64,000 nt of DNA, taken from Hyphomicrobiales bacterium (GTDB lineage Bacteria; Pseudomonadota; Alphaproteobacteria; Rhizobiales; Xanthobacteraceae). Shown here in pieces: positions 53,722 through 62,386 of the stretch. The DNA is taken from positions 104,975-168,974 of the forward strand of contig WHTM01000006.1 in NCBI GenBank assembly GCA_009377755.1, read 5' to 3'. Under the pieces are notes generated by a model. It did no database searches, was not told the DNA's origin, and was given only the letters and a program-made list of their open reading frames with translations. The position numbers were made by a program, and so were the translations under genes. Within the stretch, counting starts at the first letter, position 1, and the number at the start of each line of letters is the position of its first letter.

Positions 53722-54122
53722 TTGGATACAGAAAGATCAAACCGCTGCCGCGCCTTCTCGATCGCGGCGCGGTTCTGCCGCGCCCAGGTGCTGAGCTGCG
53801 TGACCGGCGTGAGCAGCGAGCAGCCGAGCGGCGTCAGCGCGTAGTCGACGCGCGGCGGGATGGTCGGAAACACCGTCCGCTTCACCAGGCCGTCGCGCTC
53901 GAGCCCGCGCAACGTCAGCGTCAGCATCCGTTGCGAGATGCTGCCGAGGCACCGGCGCAGCTCGTTGAACCGCTTCGGCCCGCCGCCGAGCGTGCTTACG
54001 ACCAGCACCGACCACTTGTCGCCGACCCGCGCCAGCACCTCGCTGATGCCGCGGCACTCCTCGGGCACATGCAGGTTACCGGGTGTCACCGGTGTGCCTT
54101 CTTGCGGCTTTTTGGCGGTCAT
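53691..54122 (-). CDS. HxlR-family winged-helix transcriptional regulator
   Basis: The 143-residue protein has the HxlR core (about 25-115): CRGISEVLARVGDKWSVLVVSTLGGGPKRFNELRRCLGSISQRMLTLTL split over two helices, then the wing PPRVDYALTPLG. The C-terminal VVPAKAGTQ comes from an intergenic repeat and is not a family feature. It diverges from the FMN reductase gene with only 35 bases between starts, the usual setup for HxlR proteins that sense quinones or reactive species and control a neighbouring oxidoreductase. Confidence 0.9.
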   Translation of the reverse strand: MTAKKPQEGTPVTPGNLHVPEECRGISEVLARVGDKWSVLVVSTLGGGPKRFNELRRCLGSISQRMLTLTLRGLERDGLVKRTVFPTIPPRVDYALTPLGCSLLTPVTQLSTWARQNRAAIEKARQRFDLSVSNVVPAKAGTQ

Positions 54123-54130
54123 CTATCTAG

Positions 54131-54155
54131 CCTCAGTATCAAACCGTAACTGAGG
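54131..54155. promoter_or_regulatory. Probable HxlR operator
   Basis: CCTCAGT (54131-54137) and ACTGAGG (54149-54155) form a perfect 7-base inverted repeat with an 11-base centre, filling the short divergent gap between hxlR (start 54122) and the FMN reductase (start 54158). Position and symmetry fit a dimeric winged-helix regulator repressing both genes. Confidence 0.6.
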
Positions 54156-54157
54156 TT

Positions 54158-54736
54158 ATGACTCCCATGGCCAGATTCAAGATCGCCCTCATCGTCGGCA
54201 GCAATCGCCGCGAATCCGTCAACCGCAAGCTGGGGCTGGCGCTCGCCAGGCTCGGCGCTTCGCAGTTCGACGTCACTTTGACCCGGATCGACGACCTGCC
54301 GATGTACAATCAGGATCTCGAGGCCGAACTGCCGGACAGCGTGGTGCGCTTCAAGGCCGAACTGGCGGCGGCCGACGGTATCCTCATCGTCACGCCCGAG
54401 CACAACCGGTCGGTACCGGCGGTGCTGAAGAACGCCATCGACTGGGGCGCCCGTCCTTGGGGCAAGAACTCCTGGGCCGGCAAGGCCGCCGCCATCACCG
54501 GAACCTCGCCCGGCGCGATCGGCACCGCGGTGGCGCAGCAGCACGTGCGGCAGGTGCTCGGGGTGCTGGGTGTGCTGGTGATGGGTGGCGAGGCCTACAT
54601 CACCTTCAAGCCCGAGCTGGTGGACGAAGCCGGCAATGTTACCGACGAAAGCACGCGGGCGTTCCTGCGCAGTTTCATCGACCAGTTTTCGGCCTTGCTC
54701 GACCGCTTGTCGCCGGCGCAACAGGCGGCGGCGTGA
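54158..54736 (+). CDS. NADPH-dependent FMN reductase (flavodoxin-fold quinone/azo/chromate reductase type)
   Basis: The 192-residue protein has the FMN phosphate loop GSNRRESVNRKLG, then PEHNRSVPAVLKNAIDW and GTSPGAIGTAVAQ, typical of the ChrR/YieF group. Such enzymes reduce quinones or xenobiotics with NAD(P)H. The start may be ATG 54158 or, three codons on, ATG 54167. It is divergent from hxlR and likely under its control. Confidence 0.9.
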   Translation: MTPMARFKIALIVGSNRRESVNRKLGLALARLGASQFDVTLTRIDDLPMYNQDLEAELPDSVVRFKAELAAADGILIVTPEHNRSVPAVLKNAIDWGARPWGKNSWAGKAAAITGTSPGAIGTAVAQQHVRQVLGVLGVLVMGGEAYITFKPELVDEAGNVTDESTRAFLRSFIDQFSALLDRLSPAQQAAA

Positions 54737-54777
54737 TGTAGCGCCGCAGGACTTCCTACGGCTCCGCATTCGCATGC

Positions 54778-55617
54778 TCAATGCGCCAACAGCACCGGCA
54801 GCGCCGCATGCTCAAGGATGTGCTGGGTGGTGCCGCCGAAGATCATCTGCCGCAACCGGCTCTGCGTGAAGGCCCCCTTGATCAGCAGATCGCAGCCCAA
54901 GCCTCCTGCCGTGGCCAGGATCGCCTCGCCAGTCGTCCGGCCGTTGATCTCGACGGTCATCGCCGCAGCGGCGATGCCGTTGCGTTGCAGATAGCTGACG
55001 GCTTGATCCCCTGAGGGTCCCGGCACTCCAGCTCCGCCGCTCACCGTCAGCACGGTCACACGCTCGGCCTTTTCCAACAGCGGCATCGCGAGCGCCGTGA
55101 CGCGGGCCTGCTCGGTGCTGCAGTTCCAGTGCAGCAGCACGTTGGTGCCGATCTGGCGCGGTGGCGTTGGCGGACAGATCAGGACGGGCCTGCCGCTTTC
55201 GAACATTCCGGATTCCAGCGCCTTGTTGTGCAGGCGCATCGCGCTGGCGTCGGGCCGGCCCAGGACGATCACGTCGAAGACGCGGCCGTAGCTGCCGACG
55301 AAATTCTCCCCTTCCGGGGCATCGCTCAGCCAGCCGTATGACAGCCCGCCCGCCGTTCCGGCCGCGCGCGGCACGCTGTTGCTCAGCATGAACGATTCAA
55401 AGACCTGCCGCGCCTGCTTTTCGTCCTCCAGGCCCTCCTGCCGGAACGCCTCCAGTGGGAACCCGCCCGCCATATCGACGGCAACGAACTCGCTGATGCC
55501 GAACCGCAGGGCAAAACCCTCCATGTAGCTGTCGCACCGCCGCGCCAGCAGCAGCGCCGTTTCCAGCGTCGACCGCATCGACTCGTAGTGCTCGGTCGGA
55601 ACCAGGATCGTCTTCAT
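54778..55617 (-). CDS. Universal stress protein with two UspA domains
   Basis: The 279-residue protein has an N-terminal Usp-like half (KTILVPTEHYESMRSTLETA) and a C-terminal half beginning near NVLLHWNCSTEQARVTALAM and ending LIKGAFTQSRLRQMIFGG then TTQHILEHAALPVLLAH, the ATP-binding Usp signature. Length fits tandem UspA proteins. It is a lone gene; its trigger cannot be read from the sequence. Confidence 0.88.
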   Translation of the reverse strand: MKTILVPTEHYESMRSTLETALLLARRCDSYMEGFALRFGISEFVAVDMAGGFPLEAFRQEGLEDEKQARQVFESFMLSNSVPRAAGTAGGLSYGWLSDAPEGENFVGSYGRVFDVIVLGRPDASAMRLHNKALESGMFESGRPVLICPPTPPRQIGTNVLLHWNCSTEQARVTALAMPLLEKAERVTVLTVSGGAGVPGPSGDQAVSYLQRNGIAAAAMTVEINGRTTGEAILATAGGLGCDLLIKGAFTQSRLRQMIFGGTTQHILEHAALPVLLAH

Positions 55618-55845
55618 CGCCGTCTCCCCATCGGGACGCCAGACCGGATTCCGTTCATTCCCGCGCAGTTGGGAATTTCAGGAGCCACATATTTTGACTT
55701 CCCGGTTCCGCTGCCTTGGTCCCCGCTTTCGCGGGGGACGAACGGGATAGACCGAAATCCGCTCCAGTGTAGCCATTCCATAAAGATTTGGAACGTGTGG
55801 CGTGACGCTATGATCGGCCGCAGCCCGCCAGGCCCAGCCGGCCGG
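55618..55845. other. Gap between the stress protein and the Bug-family pseudogene
   Basis: A hairpin remnant CCCCGCTTTCGCGGGGGACG lies at about 55720-55740, a fragment of the repeat class seen complete at 63422-63531. A short A+T-rich string (ACATATTTTGACTTCC) is at about 55686. No gene is recognised. Confidence 0.45.
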
Positions 55846-56964
55846 TCAACGCGGCCGGATGCCGGCCCGCGCCGTCCAGCGCCCGATTTCGGACTTCAGC
55901 AGCGCATCCGTCGCCGCCGCATCCTTGTAGGTCGGCGTAAGGCCCCGCTTTTGCAGGTCGTCCTGCACGTCGGGCATGGTGCTAATGTCCTTGAGATCCC
56001 GCTCCCACTTGCGCACCACCGCCGGTGGCAGACCGGCAGGGCCGGCAAAGCCGAACCACAAGTCGAAATCGAGGCTGGCGTGGCCGAGTTCGGCGAAGGT
56101 CGGCACCTGCGGCATGATCGGCGAGCGTTTCGATCCGGTGGCGGCCAGAACGCGCAGCTTGCCGGCGCGCACATGCGGCAACGCGAGTTGACCGGCAGGT
56201 AGGTGAAATGCACCTGGCCGGCGATGAGGTCGGTAACCGCCTGCGCCTGCGGTAGGGCACGTGCTGAACCTTCAGCCCGAGCTGCTGCTGGAACAGTTCC
56301 ATGCCCATCTGCTGCAAGTCCGACACCGGGCAAGGAATAGTTGTAGGCGCTGGGCTTCGCCTTGACGGCGGCGATCAGCTCGGCGAGCGCGTTGACGGGG
56401 AAGACCTCCGGATTGACGACGAGCACGACGGTGTTGGTCGCCAGCACACCGATCGGCGTGAAGCTCGTCATCGGGTCGTAACGCAGGTTCTTGATCAACG
56501 CCTTGTGCACGGTTACCGGCGCGCCAATGGTGCCGAGCGTGTAGCCGTCCGGCGGCGCCTGCACGAAGGAGTCGGTCCCAAGCGTGCCGCTAGTGTGGCG
56601 GATTTGACGTTCCTACCAGCATTGCGGCGAGCCCCTCGTAGGAACGTCAAATCCAAAGCCACACTAGAATCATATAGTTGCTAGTGTCCCTTTGGTTCCG
56701 ACGTTCGTACGAGCGCGTGCTGCAATGGGATACGAACGTCGGAACCGGGACACTAGCGCCCGGCTTGTTGTCCACGACCACCGGTTGGCCCAAGCGTTCG
56801 GACATCTTCTGCCCGGCCTGGCGCGCGATTACGTCGAAGGCCGTGCCCGGCGAGAACGGCACGATGATGGTGATGCGGCGGTTTGGATAGTCCTGGGCCA
56901 CAGCGGAGGAAGCCGCCGCAAGCATTGCAAGCAACGCGACGAATTGAACTTGCAACCTCGTCAT
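55846..56964 (-). pseudogene. Tripartite tricarboxylate transporter (Bug) family binding protein, disrupted
   Basis: The N-terminus is intact: MTRLQVQFVALLAMLAAASS signal peptide, DYPNRRITIIVPFSPGTAFD, then DNKPGAS. There the 167-base CTAG element (56590-56756) interrupts the frame. Beyond it the protein resumes (GTLGTDSF, PPDGYTLGTIGAPV) but shifts frame at least three more times near 56340, 56240 and 56180; the end (RAGKLRVLAATGSKRSPIMP to GIRPR) is clear. Bug proteins bind carboxylates in the periplasm. The flavin monooxygenase gene upstream could once have been its partner. The many lesions show that function was lost. Confidence 0.88.
56590..56756. repeat. CTAG-bounded paired palindromic element, copy 4, inserted in a gene
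   Basis: Hairpins at 56590-56666 (arms around GGATTTGACGTTCCTA) and 56680-56756 (arms around GGTTCCGACGTTCGTA), spacer AATCATATAGTTG. Compared with copies 2 and 3, the arms differ at several sites but both sides of each stem changed together. Removing 163 bases and leaving one CTAG restores the codons for DNKPGASGTLGT, matching the Bug-family pattern, so the insertion made or used a 4-base CTAG target. Confidence 0.92.
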
Positions 56965-56990
56965 GCTGATCGCCCTACCAAATTGCATGG

Positions 56991-57070
56991 AGTGGGCAAA
57001 GCGAAGCGTGCCCACCGTTTCATTACGCTGCGCAGCCGCGTGGGCGCGACACTTCACGCCTTCGCCCACC
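56991..57070. repeat. Intergenic palindrome, GTGGGCAAAGCGAAGC class
   Basis: GTGGGCAAAGCGAAGCGTGC followed by CCAC is a hairpin, and GTGGGCGCGACACTTC pairs loosely with the later GCCTTCGCCCAC. It lies between the monooxygenase 3' end and the Bug pseudogene start. Confidence 0.7.
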
Positions 57071-57081
57071 TGCTGATCACG

Positions 57082-58284
57082 TCAAACGTCCACACCCGTC
57101 GCATCATACGTGAACAGCCATTCGTAGCGCTGCGTCACGCGGTCCTCCTGCCATTCGCGGGTGACATAGGCCTCGGCCTCGTCAGCGCGCGAGAGCGCCT
57201 GGTTGTGGAAGCGCTTGGCGTTCTCGGCCGAGCCGTTGACCGCGCGCGCTGTGCGTTCCTTTCGCGCCGCCTCGTAGTGTGCAAACGCCACGGTGTGATC
57301 TGAATAAGCCGCGATGCAGCGCGCCAGGATCAGCGCATCCTCCAGCGCCATCACCGCGCCCTGCGCCAGCATCGGCAGCATCGGATGGCAGGCGTCGCCC
57401 AAGAGCGTCGCCCGGCCCATGCTCCACGAGGGCATCGGCGACCGGCCCTTGAGGGCGAAGATGTAGGGCGCCTCGATCAGCCGGATCATGGCGTGGACGT
57501 CGTCGTGCCAGCCGCGGAAGTCGCGCGCGAGGTCGGCCTGCGTGCCCTGCACGGTCCACGACTCGATCGTCCAGTCGCTGCGCTCGACCAGCCCGACGAA
57601 GTTCAGCAGTTCCCCACGCCGCAGCGGATAATGAATCACATGCGCGCCGGGGCCGACCCAGTTGGTGCCGACCGTGCGCGAAATCTGCGGCGGCAGCGCC
57701 TCCATTGGGACGACGCCGCGCCAAGTGACGATGCCGGTGAACTCGGGATTGTCCGGCCCGAACAAGCTCTGCCGGACGATGGAATGGATGCCGTCGGCGC
57801 CGATCGCGAGCGGCGCCCACACCGCCGCTCCGTTTTCGAATGTCAGCACGACGCCGTCGCTGTCCTGGGTCAGCCCGGTGCACTTGTGTCCGGTGACGAT
57901 GGCGTCAGGCTTCGCCTGCCGCACCCCGGCGATCAGCACCTGATGCAAATCGCCGCGATGGATGGTGATGTAGGGAAAGCCGTAGCGCGCGACCGACTCG
58001 GCGCCGAGGTCGAACAGCTTCCAGGTCTGCCCGGTGTTCCATAGGCGGATTTCCTTGCCGGTCGGGATGAACTCGACCTCCGCCAGGTCGGCCGCAAGCC
58101 CGAGCGCGTGCAGGACCCGCGTGCCGTTGGCGCTGATCTGGATGCCGGCGCCGATCTCGTGCAGCTCCGGCGCCTGCTCGTAGACGGTCACGTCGATGCC
58201 GCGGCGCAAGAGCGCCACGGCGGCCGCCAAGCCGCCGATACCGCCGCCGATGATCGCAATCGAGCCTGATTTTGCCACCGCCAC
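57082..58284 (-). CDS. FAD-dependent aromatic monooxygenase (salicylate/3-hydroxybenzoate hydroxylase type)
   Basis: The 400-residue protein has the FAD motif GGGIGGLAAAVALLRRG (about 13-29) ending in VTVYEQ, the DG motif GADGIHS in the middle and the second FAD motif LLGDACHPMLPMLAQGA with the following ALEDALILARCI. These are class A flavoprotein hydroxylases using NAD(P)H and O2 on phenolic or N-heterocyclic acids. It diverges from mobB with a 20-base gap and precedes the Bug pseudogene on the same strand. Confidence 0.92.
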   Translation of the reverse strand: MAVAKSGSIAIIGGGIGGLAAAVALLRRGIDVTVYEQAPELHEIGAGIQISANGTRVLHALGLAADLAEVEFIPTGKEIRLWNTGQTWKLFDLGAESVARYGFPYITIHRGDLHQVLIAGVRQAKPDAIVTGHKCTGLTQDSDGVVLTFENGAAVWAPLAIGADGIHSIVRQSLFGPDNPEFTGIVTWRGVVPMEALPPQISRTVGTNWVGPGAHVIHYPLRRGELLNFVGLVERSDWTIESWTVQGTQADLARDFRGWHDDVHAMIRLIEAPYIFALKGRSPMPSWSMGRATLLGDACHPMLPMLAQGAVMALEDALILARCIAAYSDHTVAFAHYEAARKERTARAVNGSAENAKRFHNQALSRADEAEAYVTREWQEDRVTQRYEWLFTYDATGVDV

Positions 58285-58304
58285 ATCCTATATTGCGGCC
58301 CACC

Positions 58305-58829
58305 ATGCATGTCATCGGTCTCGCAGGCTGGAGCGGTTCCGGCAAGACGACGCTTCTCACCAAGGCGATCCCGTGCCTCGCGACGCGGGGCTTAAGCGTG
58401 TCCACCCTCAAGCACGCGCATCACAGCTTCGACGTCGACCAGCCCGGCAAGGACTCCTTTGCGCACCGCGCCGCCGGCGCCACCGAGGTTCTGGTCGGCG
58501 CCGCGAGCCGCTGGGCGCTGGTGCATGAGTTGCGCGGCGAGGCGGAACCGGACCTGCGTTCGCTGCTGCGGCGGCTGTCTCTGGTCGACCTGGTGCTGAT
58601 CGAGGGCTACAAGCGCGGGCCGCACCCGAAGCTGGAGGTACATCGTGCGGCGGTCGGCAAGCCGCTCCTGCACCCGAACGACCCGCACATCGTGGCGATC
58701 GCGGCGGATGGGCCGCTGCCGCAGGCGACGGTCCCGGTGATCCCGCTCGACGATGTCGAGGCCATCGTCGACGCCATGCTGGCGCACGCGGCGCCGATCG
58801 AGGCGCTCATCAACGGCGGGAGCGCCTGA
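58305..58829 (+). CDS. mobB: Molybdopterin-guanine dinucleotide biosynthesis adaptor MobB
   Basis: The 174-residue GTP-binding protein has the P-loop GWSGSGKTT (8-16), then STLKHAHHSFDVDQPGKDS and VLIEGYKRGPHPKLEVHR, the family landmarks. It assists MobA in attaching nucleotide to molybdopterin. ATG 58305 gives the standard start. Its TGA overlaps the moeA ATG by one base. Confidence 0.93.
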   Translation: MHVIGLAGWSGSGKTTLLTKAIPCLATRGLSVSTLKHAHHSFDVDQPGKDSFAHRAAGATEVLVGAASRWALVHELRGEAEPDLRSLLRRLSLVDLVLIEGYKRGPHPKLEVHRAAVGKPLLHPNDPHIVAIAADGPLPQATVPVIPLDDVEAIVDAMLAHAAPIEALINGGSA

Positions 58830-60103
58830 TGGCCCAGCTCAGCGACGATTGCTTCGCCTTCTCCGGTCCGCTGATGCGCATCGAGACGGCGGAGGCGCTG
58901 ATCCAGGAGCGGGTTGCGCCGGTCGCCGAAATCGAGGCGGTGCCGCTCGCCGAGGCGCGCGACCGCGTTCTGGCGTACGACATCGTCGCGCCGCTTGACC
59001 TGCCGCCGTTCGACAATTCCGCGGTCGACGGCTACGCGGTCCGTCACGCCGACCTCGCCGAGGGACAGGAAACGACCCTGCGCATTGTCGGCCGGCTGAT
59101 GGCGGGCCACGCGGCCCGCCGGGCGCTCGGCGCCGGCGAGGCAATCCGCATCTTCACGGGAGCCCCGATGCCGGCCGGTGCCGACACGGTGTTCATGCAG
59201 GAGGATACCCGGCTGGACGGTGACGCGGTGATCGTGCCGCCCGGCCTCAAGCTCGGGGCCAATCGCCGTAGCGCCGGCGAGGACGTGAAGCGCGGCGTTC
59301 TGCTGCTGCCGGCCGGACGCCGCCTCGGCGCCCAGCACATTGCCCTGGCGGCGGCAGCCGGATTGGCAATTGTTGACGTACGCCGCAGGGTGCAAGTTGC
59401 GGTTTTTTCAACAGGTGATGAGATTGTCGAACCGGGATCGGCGCGCGCCTCCCCGGCCCTCTACGACGCCAACCGCTACCTGCTCGGCGCCATGCTGGCC
59501 CGGTTCGGTGCCGGCGTCACCGACCTCGGCATCCTGGCCGACGACCCGGAGGTCATTGCGCACGCCATCCGATCGGCGGCCGCCTCCCACGACCTTGTGC
59601 TGACCACCGGCGGCGTCTCCACCGGGGAAGCCGATCACGTGCGCGCCACCATCGAGGCGATCGGCACGCTGGTGTTCTGGCGCATCGGCATCAAGCCGGG
59701 GCGTCCGGTGGCGATGGGCGTTGTGCCTGGGTCGGCGCCGGGCGCCGGTGCCGCCTTTGCCGGGCTGCCGGGCAATCCGGTGGCCGCGTTCGTCACCTTC
59801 GCGCGCATCGTACGGCCGCTGCTGCTGCGGCTTGCCGGCGCGCTGCCGGAGCCGCTGCAGGCGCTGCCGGTCCGCGCGGGGTTCGCCTACCGCAAGAAGG
59901 AGGGCCGCCGCGAATACGTTCGGGTGACGCTGCGGCGCGGGGTGGACGGGACGCTCGAAGCGGTCAAATATCCGCAGGATGGTGCCGGGGTGATCACGTC
60001 GCTGACCGAGACCGACGGTCTGGTTGAGCTGGAAGAGGACACGCGCACGATCGCGCCTGGCGCGATCGTCGGTTTCCTGCCCTACGCGACGCTGATTGGG
60101 TGA
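58829..60103 (+). CDS. moeA: Molybdopterin molybdenumtransferase MoeA
   Basis: The 424-residue protein shows the four MoeA domains: PPFDNSAVDGYAVR, RIFTGAPMPAGADTVFMQED, VFSTGDEIVEPG with LTTGGVSTGEADHV, KPGRPVAMGV and AGLPGNPVA. It inserts molybdate into adenylylated molybdopterin. Translation is coupled to mobB. Supply of Mo-cofactor fits the three or more Mo-hydroxylase sets in this window. Confidence 0.95.
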   Translation: MAQLSDDCFAFSGPLMRIETAEALIQERVAPVAEIEAVPLAEARDRVLAYDIVAPLDLPPFDNSAVDGYAVRHADLAEGQETTLRIVGRLMAGHAARRALGAGEAIRIFTGAPMPAGADTVFMQEDTRLDGDAVIVPPGLKLGANRRSAGEDVKRGVLLLPAGRRLGAQHIALAAAAGLAIVDVRRRVQVAVFSTGDEIVEPGSARASPALYDANRYLLGAMLARFGAGVTDLGILADDPEVIAHAIRSAAASHDLVLTTGGVSTGEADHVRATIEAIGTLVFWRIGIKPGRPVAMGVVPGSAPGAGAAFAGLPGNPVAAFVTFARIVRPLLLRLAGALPEPLQALPVRAGFAYRKKEGRREYVRVTLRRGVDGTLEAVKYPQDGAGVITSLTETDGLVELEEDTRTIAPGAIVGFLPYATLIG

Positions 60104-60112
60104 ATAAACCCT

Positions 60113-60252
60113 GGCCGTCATCCCCGCGAAAGCGGGGACCCATACTCCGTGCCCCTCGATGGACCTGTGGCTATGGGTCCCGGCTCGCGCTCGCGGAGCC
60201 TGTGCCCGGATGCGCGAAGCGCGATCCGGGTGCTCGCTTGGCCGGGACGACA
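60113..60252. repeat. Intergenic palindromic repeats after moeA
   Basis: GTCATCCCCGCGAAAGCGGG followed by GACCCATA is one arm of the class completed at 63422-63531. GGGTCCCGGCTCGCGCTCGC and GGCCGGGACGACA form a second unit. They separate moeA from the small reverse-strand gene. Confidence 0.72.
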
Positions 60253-60255
60253 AAA

Positions 60256-60387
60256 TCAGAGCCGAACGCTGGTCGACGACGCGTAGGCCATCTCCGCCGG
60301 CTCCTGGTAGGCATCCAGCACGTAGACGGCGCCGATTGCGATGATGACGGCAACGACGCACGCGGCAATGAAGCTTTGCATGGCCAT
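60256..60387 (-). CDS. 43-residue single-pass membrane peptide
   Basis: ATG 60387 with GGGGAGAA directly upstream opens a 43-codon frame: MAMQSFIAACVVAVIIAIGA as a membrane helix, followed by VYVLDAYQEPAEMAYASSTS and VRL. Small proteins of this form (one helix, Q-x-P-A/V, ending S-x-x-V-R-L) are, as I recall, conserved in Bradyrhizobium-like genomes without known function. The good ribosome site and the length make it more credible than a chance frame. Confidence 0.72.
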   Translation of the reverse strand: MAMQSFIAACVVAVIIAIGAVYVLDAYQEPAEMAYASSTSVRL

Positions 60388-60468
60388 TTCTCCCCGGTCG
60401 CCCCAGTTTGCGATCATTATGAGTCAAGCGGGACGAGTTGCAAAGGCCCTAAAGCGGAAAGCCATGCG

Positions 60469-61101
60469 TCAACCCGCCGGGACCTCGGCGGCGAGCCGCT
60501 CCGCCTCCGCCGCATCCTCGGGCGTATTGACGTTGAAGAACGGATCGACCGGCGCCGCTGGCCATTCGGCGATGGCGACACCATGCCGCGCGGTCCAGAT
60601 GTCGATCTTGCGCAGGCCCTCCTCGACCAGCGCCCGGCGCAGCTCGTCGCGCAGGGCCACCGGCCACAGCCCCACCACCGGGTGCCGCCACGCGCCCGAC
60701 CGCGCGCAGGCGAGCGGCATGTTCTCGCCAGCCCGCGCGGCATGCAGGCGCACCACAAGATCGGCTGGCAGAAACGGGCAGTCGCCCGGCACGCTGGCCA
60801 CCCAGCCAATGTTCGGCCGATTGGCGGCGGCCCATTCCAGCCCGGCGAGGATGCCGGCGAGCGGCCCAGCAAAGTCGGGCACCGAGTCGGCCACCACCGG
60901 CAGGCCGGTGTCCGCGAACCGCGCCGGATCGCCGTTGGCGTTGATGATGAGCGCTGTGCATTGCGGTGTCATGCGCGCGAGCACCCGGTCGAGGATCGTC
61001 ACGCCGCCGATGGTGAGGCGCGCCTTGTCGCCGCCACCCATGCGCCGTGCGAGACCGCCAGCGAGGACGAGACCGAGGGTGGGGGGAAATTCGATCGGCA
61101 T
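60469..61101 (-). CDS. mobA: Molybdenum cofactor guanylyltransferase MobA
   Basis: The 210-residue protein has the nucleotidyltransferase signature [19 protein letters not shown] (about 9-27), then [14 protein letters not shown] with metal-binding DCPF and a late [14 protein letters not shown]. It joins GMP (or a related nucleotide) to Mo-molybdopterin. The frame runs upstream into the repeat at 61117, but ATG 61101 gives the usual length. It is the reverse-strand member of the Mo-cofactor block. Confidence 0.93.
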   Translation of the reverse strand: MPIEFPPTLGLVLAGGLARRMGGGDKARLTIGGVTILDRVLARMTPQCTALIINANGDPARFADTGLPVVADSVPDFAGPLAGILAGLEWAAANRPNIGWVASVPGDCPFLPADLVVRLHAARAGENMPLACARSGAWRHPVVGLWPVALRDELRRALVEEGLRKIDIWTARHGVAIAEWPAAPVDPFFNVNTPEDAAEAERLAAEVPAG

Positions 61102-61116
61102 GGCCACACGCGCGCT

Positions 61117-61256
61117 CACCCTCCCCTGGAGGGGGAGGGTCGGCGAGCATCGAAGATGCGAGCCGGGGCGGGGTGAATCCTGCAAGCAAAAAATTCACCC
61201 CACCCCGCCGCCTCGCTAACGCTCGGCGTCGACCCTCCCCCTCCAGGGGAGGGTGA
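61117..61256. repeat. Intergenic palindromic element, CACCCTCCCCTGGAGG class
   Basis: CACCCTCCCCTGGAGGGGGA at the left pairs with TCCCCCTCCAGGGGAGGGTG at the right over 20 bases; an inner GGGGCGGGGTGAATCC-type block pairs with TTCACCCCACCCCGCC. The design (outer hairpins, central stem) is like that of the element inside cofCGH. Confidence 0.8.
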
Positions 61257-61281
61257 AGCGGAGTGTGCCGCGCGCTTGGAA

Positions 61282-62163
61282 TCAATCATCATGCACAGCC
61301 GCTTTGCGCCGGTGCTTCGCGCTCTCCTCCGCGACATAGGCGAGGTCCTGGTCGAACACGATACGCTGCTCGCCGGCGAGCGCGACGAAACGCTTGCCGC
61401 GGGCGCGGCCGATCAGCGTCAGATTGGCCTTGCGCGCCAGCTCCACGCCCCATGCGGTGAAGCCGGAGCGTGAGATCAGAATCGGAATGCCCATGCGCAC
61501 GGTCTTGATCACCATTTCCGAGGTCAGTCGCCCGGTGGTGTAAAAAATCTTGTCGTGCGCCGGCACGCGTTCCTGGAACATCCAGCCGGCGATCTTGTCG
61601 ACGGCGTTGTGGCGGCCGACGTCCTCCATGTAGACCAGCGGCCGGTCCTCGACCGCCAGCACGCAGCCGTGAATGGCGCCGGCTTCCAGATAGAGCGACG
61701 GCGTGGTGTTGACGGTGTTGGTCAGCGCGTAGAGCCACGACGTGCGCAGCTCTGCGTCCGGCAGCGTCACCGTTTCCAGCGCCTCCATCAGATCGCCGAA
61801 CACCGTGCCCTGGGCGCAGCCCGAGGTCTGCACCTTCTTCTTCAGCTTCTTTTCGTAGTTGGTCTTGCGCTTGGTGCGCACCACGACGACCGCCAGTTCC
61901 TCGTCGTAGTCGACGGCGGTCACGACATCGTCCGGCAACAGCATATTCTGATTCAGCAGATAGCCGATCGCCAGATAGTCGGGATAGTCGCCGATCGTCA
62001 TCGCGGTGACGATCTCCTGGCCGTTGAGGAAGATGGTCAGCGCACGCTCGACCACCACCGACGTTTCGATCGGCTGGCCAGTCTGGTCGATACCGCGCAC
62101 ACGTTCGGTCAGCCGTGGATCGGCGGGATCGGGGCGGATGATGTAGTCTTTGCTATGGCTCAT
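61282..62163 (-). CDS. fdhD: Formate dehydrogenase accessory sulfurtransferase FdhD
   Basis: The 293-residue protein has the FdhD landmarks: EIVTAMTIGDYPDYLAIGYL, the Cys-containing loop (TSGCAQGTVF; only one Cys where many relatives have CxxC), EDVGRHNAVDKIAGW and SRSGFTAWGVELARK. It transfers sulfur to the Mo-bis-MGD of formate dehydrogenase. A Lys-rich helix (NYEKKLKKKV) precedes the Cys. ATG 62163 is chosen, but starts at 62178 and GTG 62205 are possible. A 58-base internal stretch (61814-61871) is repeated exactly at 63356-63413. Confidence 0.9.
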   Translation of the reverse strand: MSHSKDYIIRPDPADPRLTERVRGIDQTGQPIETSVVVERALTIFLNGQEIVTAMTIGDYPDYLAIGYLLNQNMLLPDDVVTAVDYDEELAVVVVRTKRKTNYEKKLKKKVQTSGCAQGTVFGDLMEALETVTLPDAELRTSWLYALTNTVNTTPSLYLEAGAIHGCVLAVEDRPLVYMEDVGRHNAVDKIAGWMFQERVPAHDKIFYTTGRLTSEMVIKTVRMGIPILISRSGFTAWGVELARKANLTLIGRARGKRFVALAGEQRIVFDQDLAYVAEESAKHRRKAAVHDD

Positions 62164-62386
62164 CGGAAAAACTACCATACCACATCTTACCACCCCGACA
62201 GACACCCCCCTTATGCGGTCTTTTGCGTCGAAACATCCTCATGTCCAGGGCCGCCTCTTGAACCTGAGTGCGTGTCCTGCCGACTAGCACAACTGGGCCA
62301 TTGGCCGGGGAGCTTCGGTCCTAGCGCCGTTTTCGCCTGTTGGACGGCAAGTTCAAGTCAACAATTGCTCCAAGGGAGAGTTAGAC

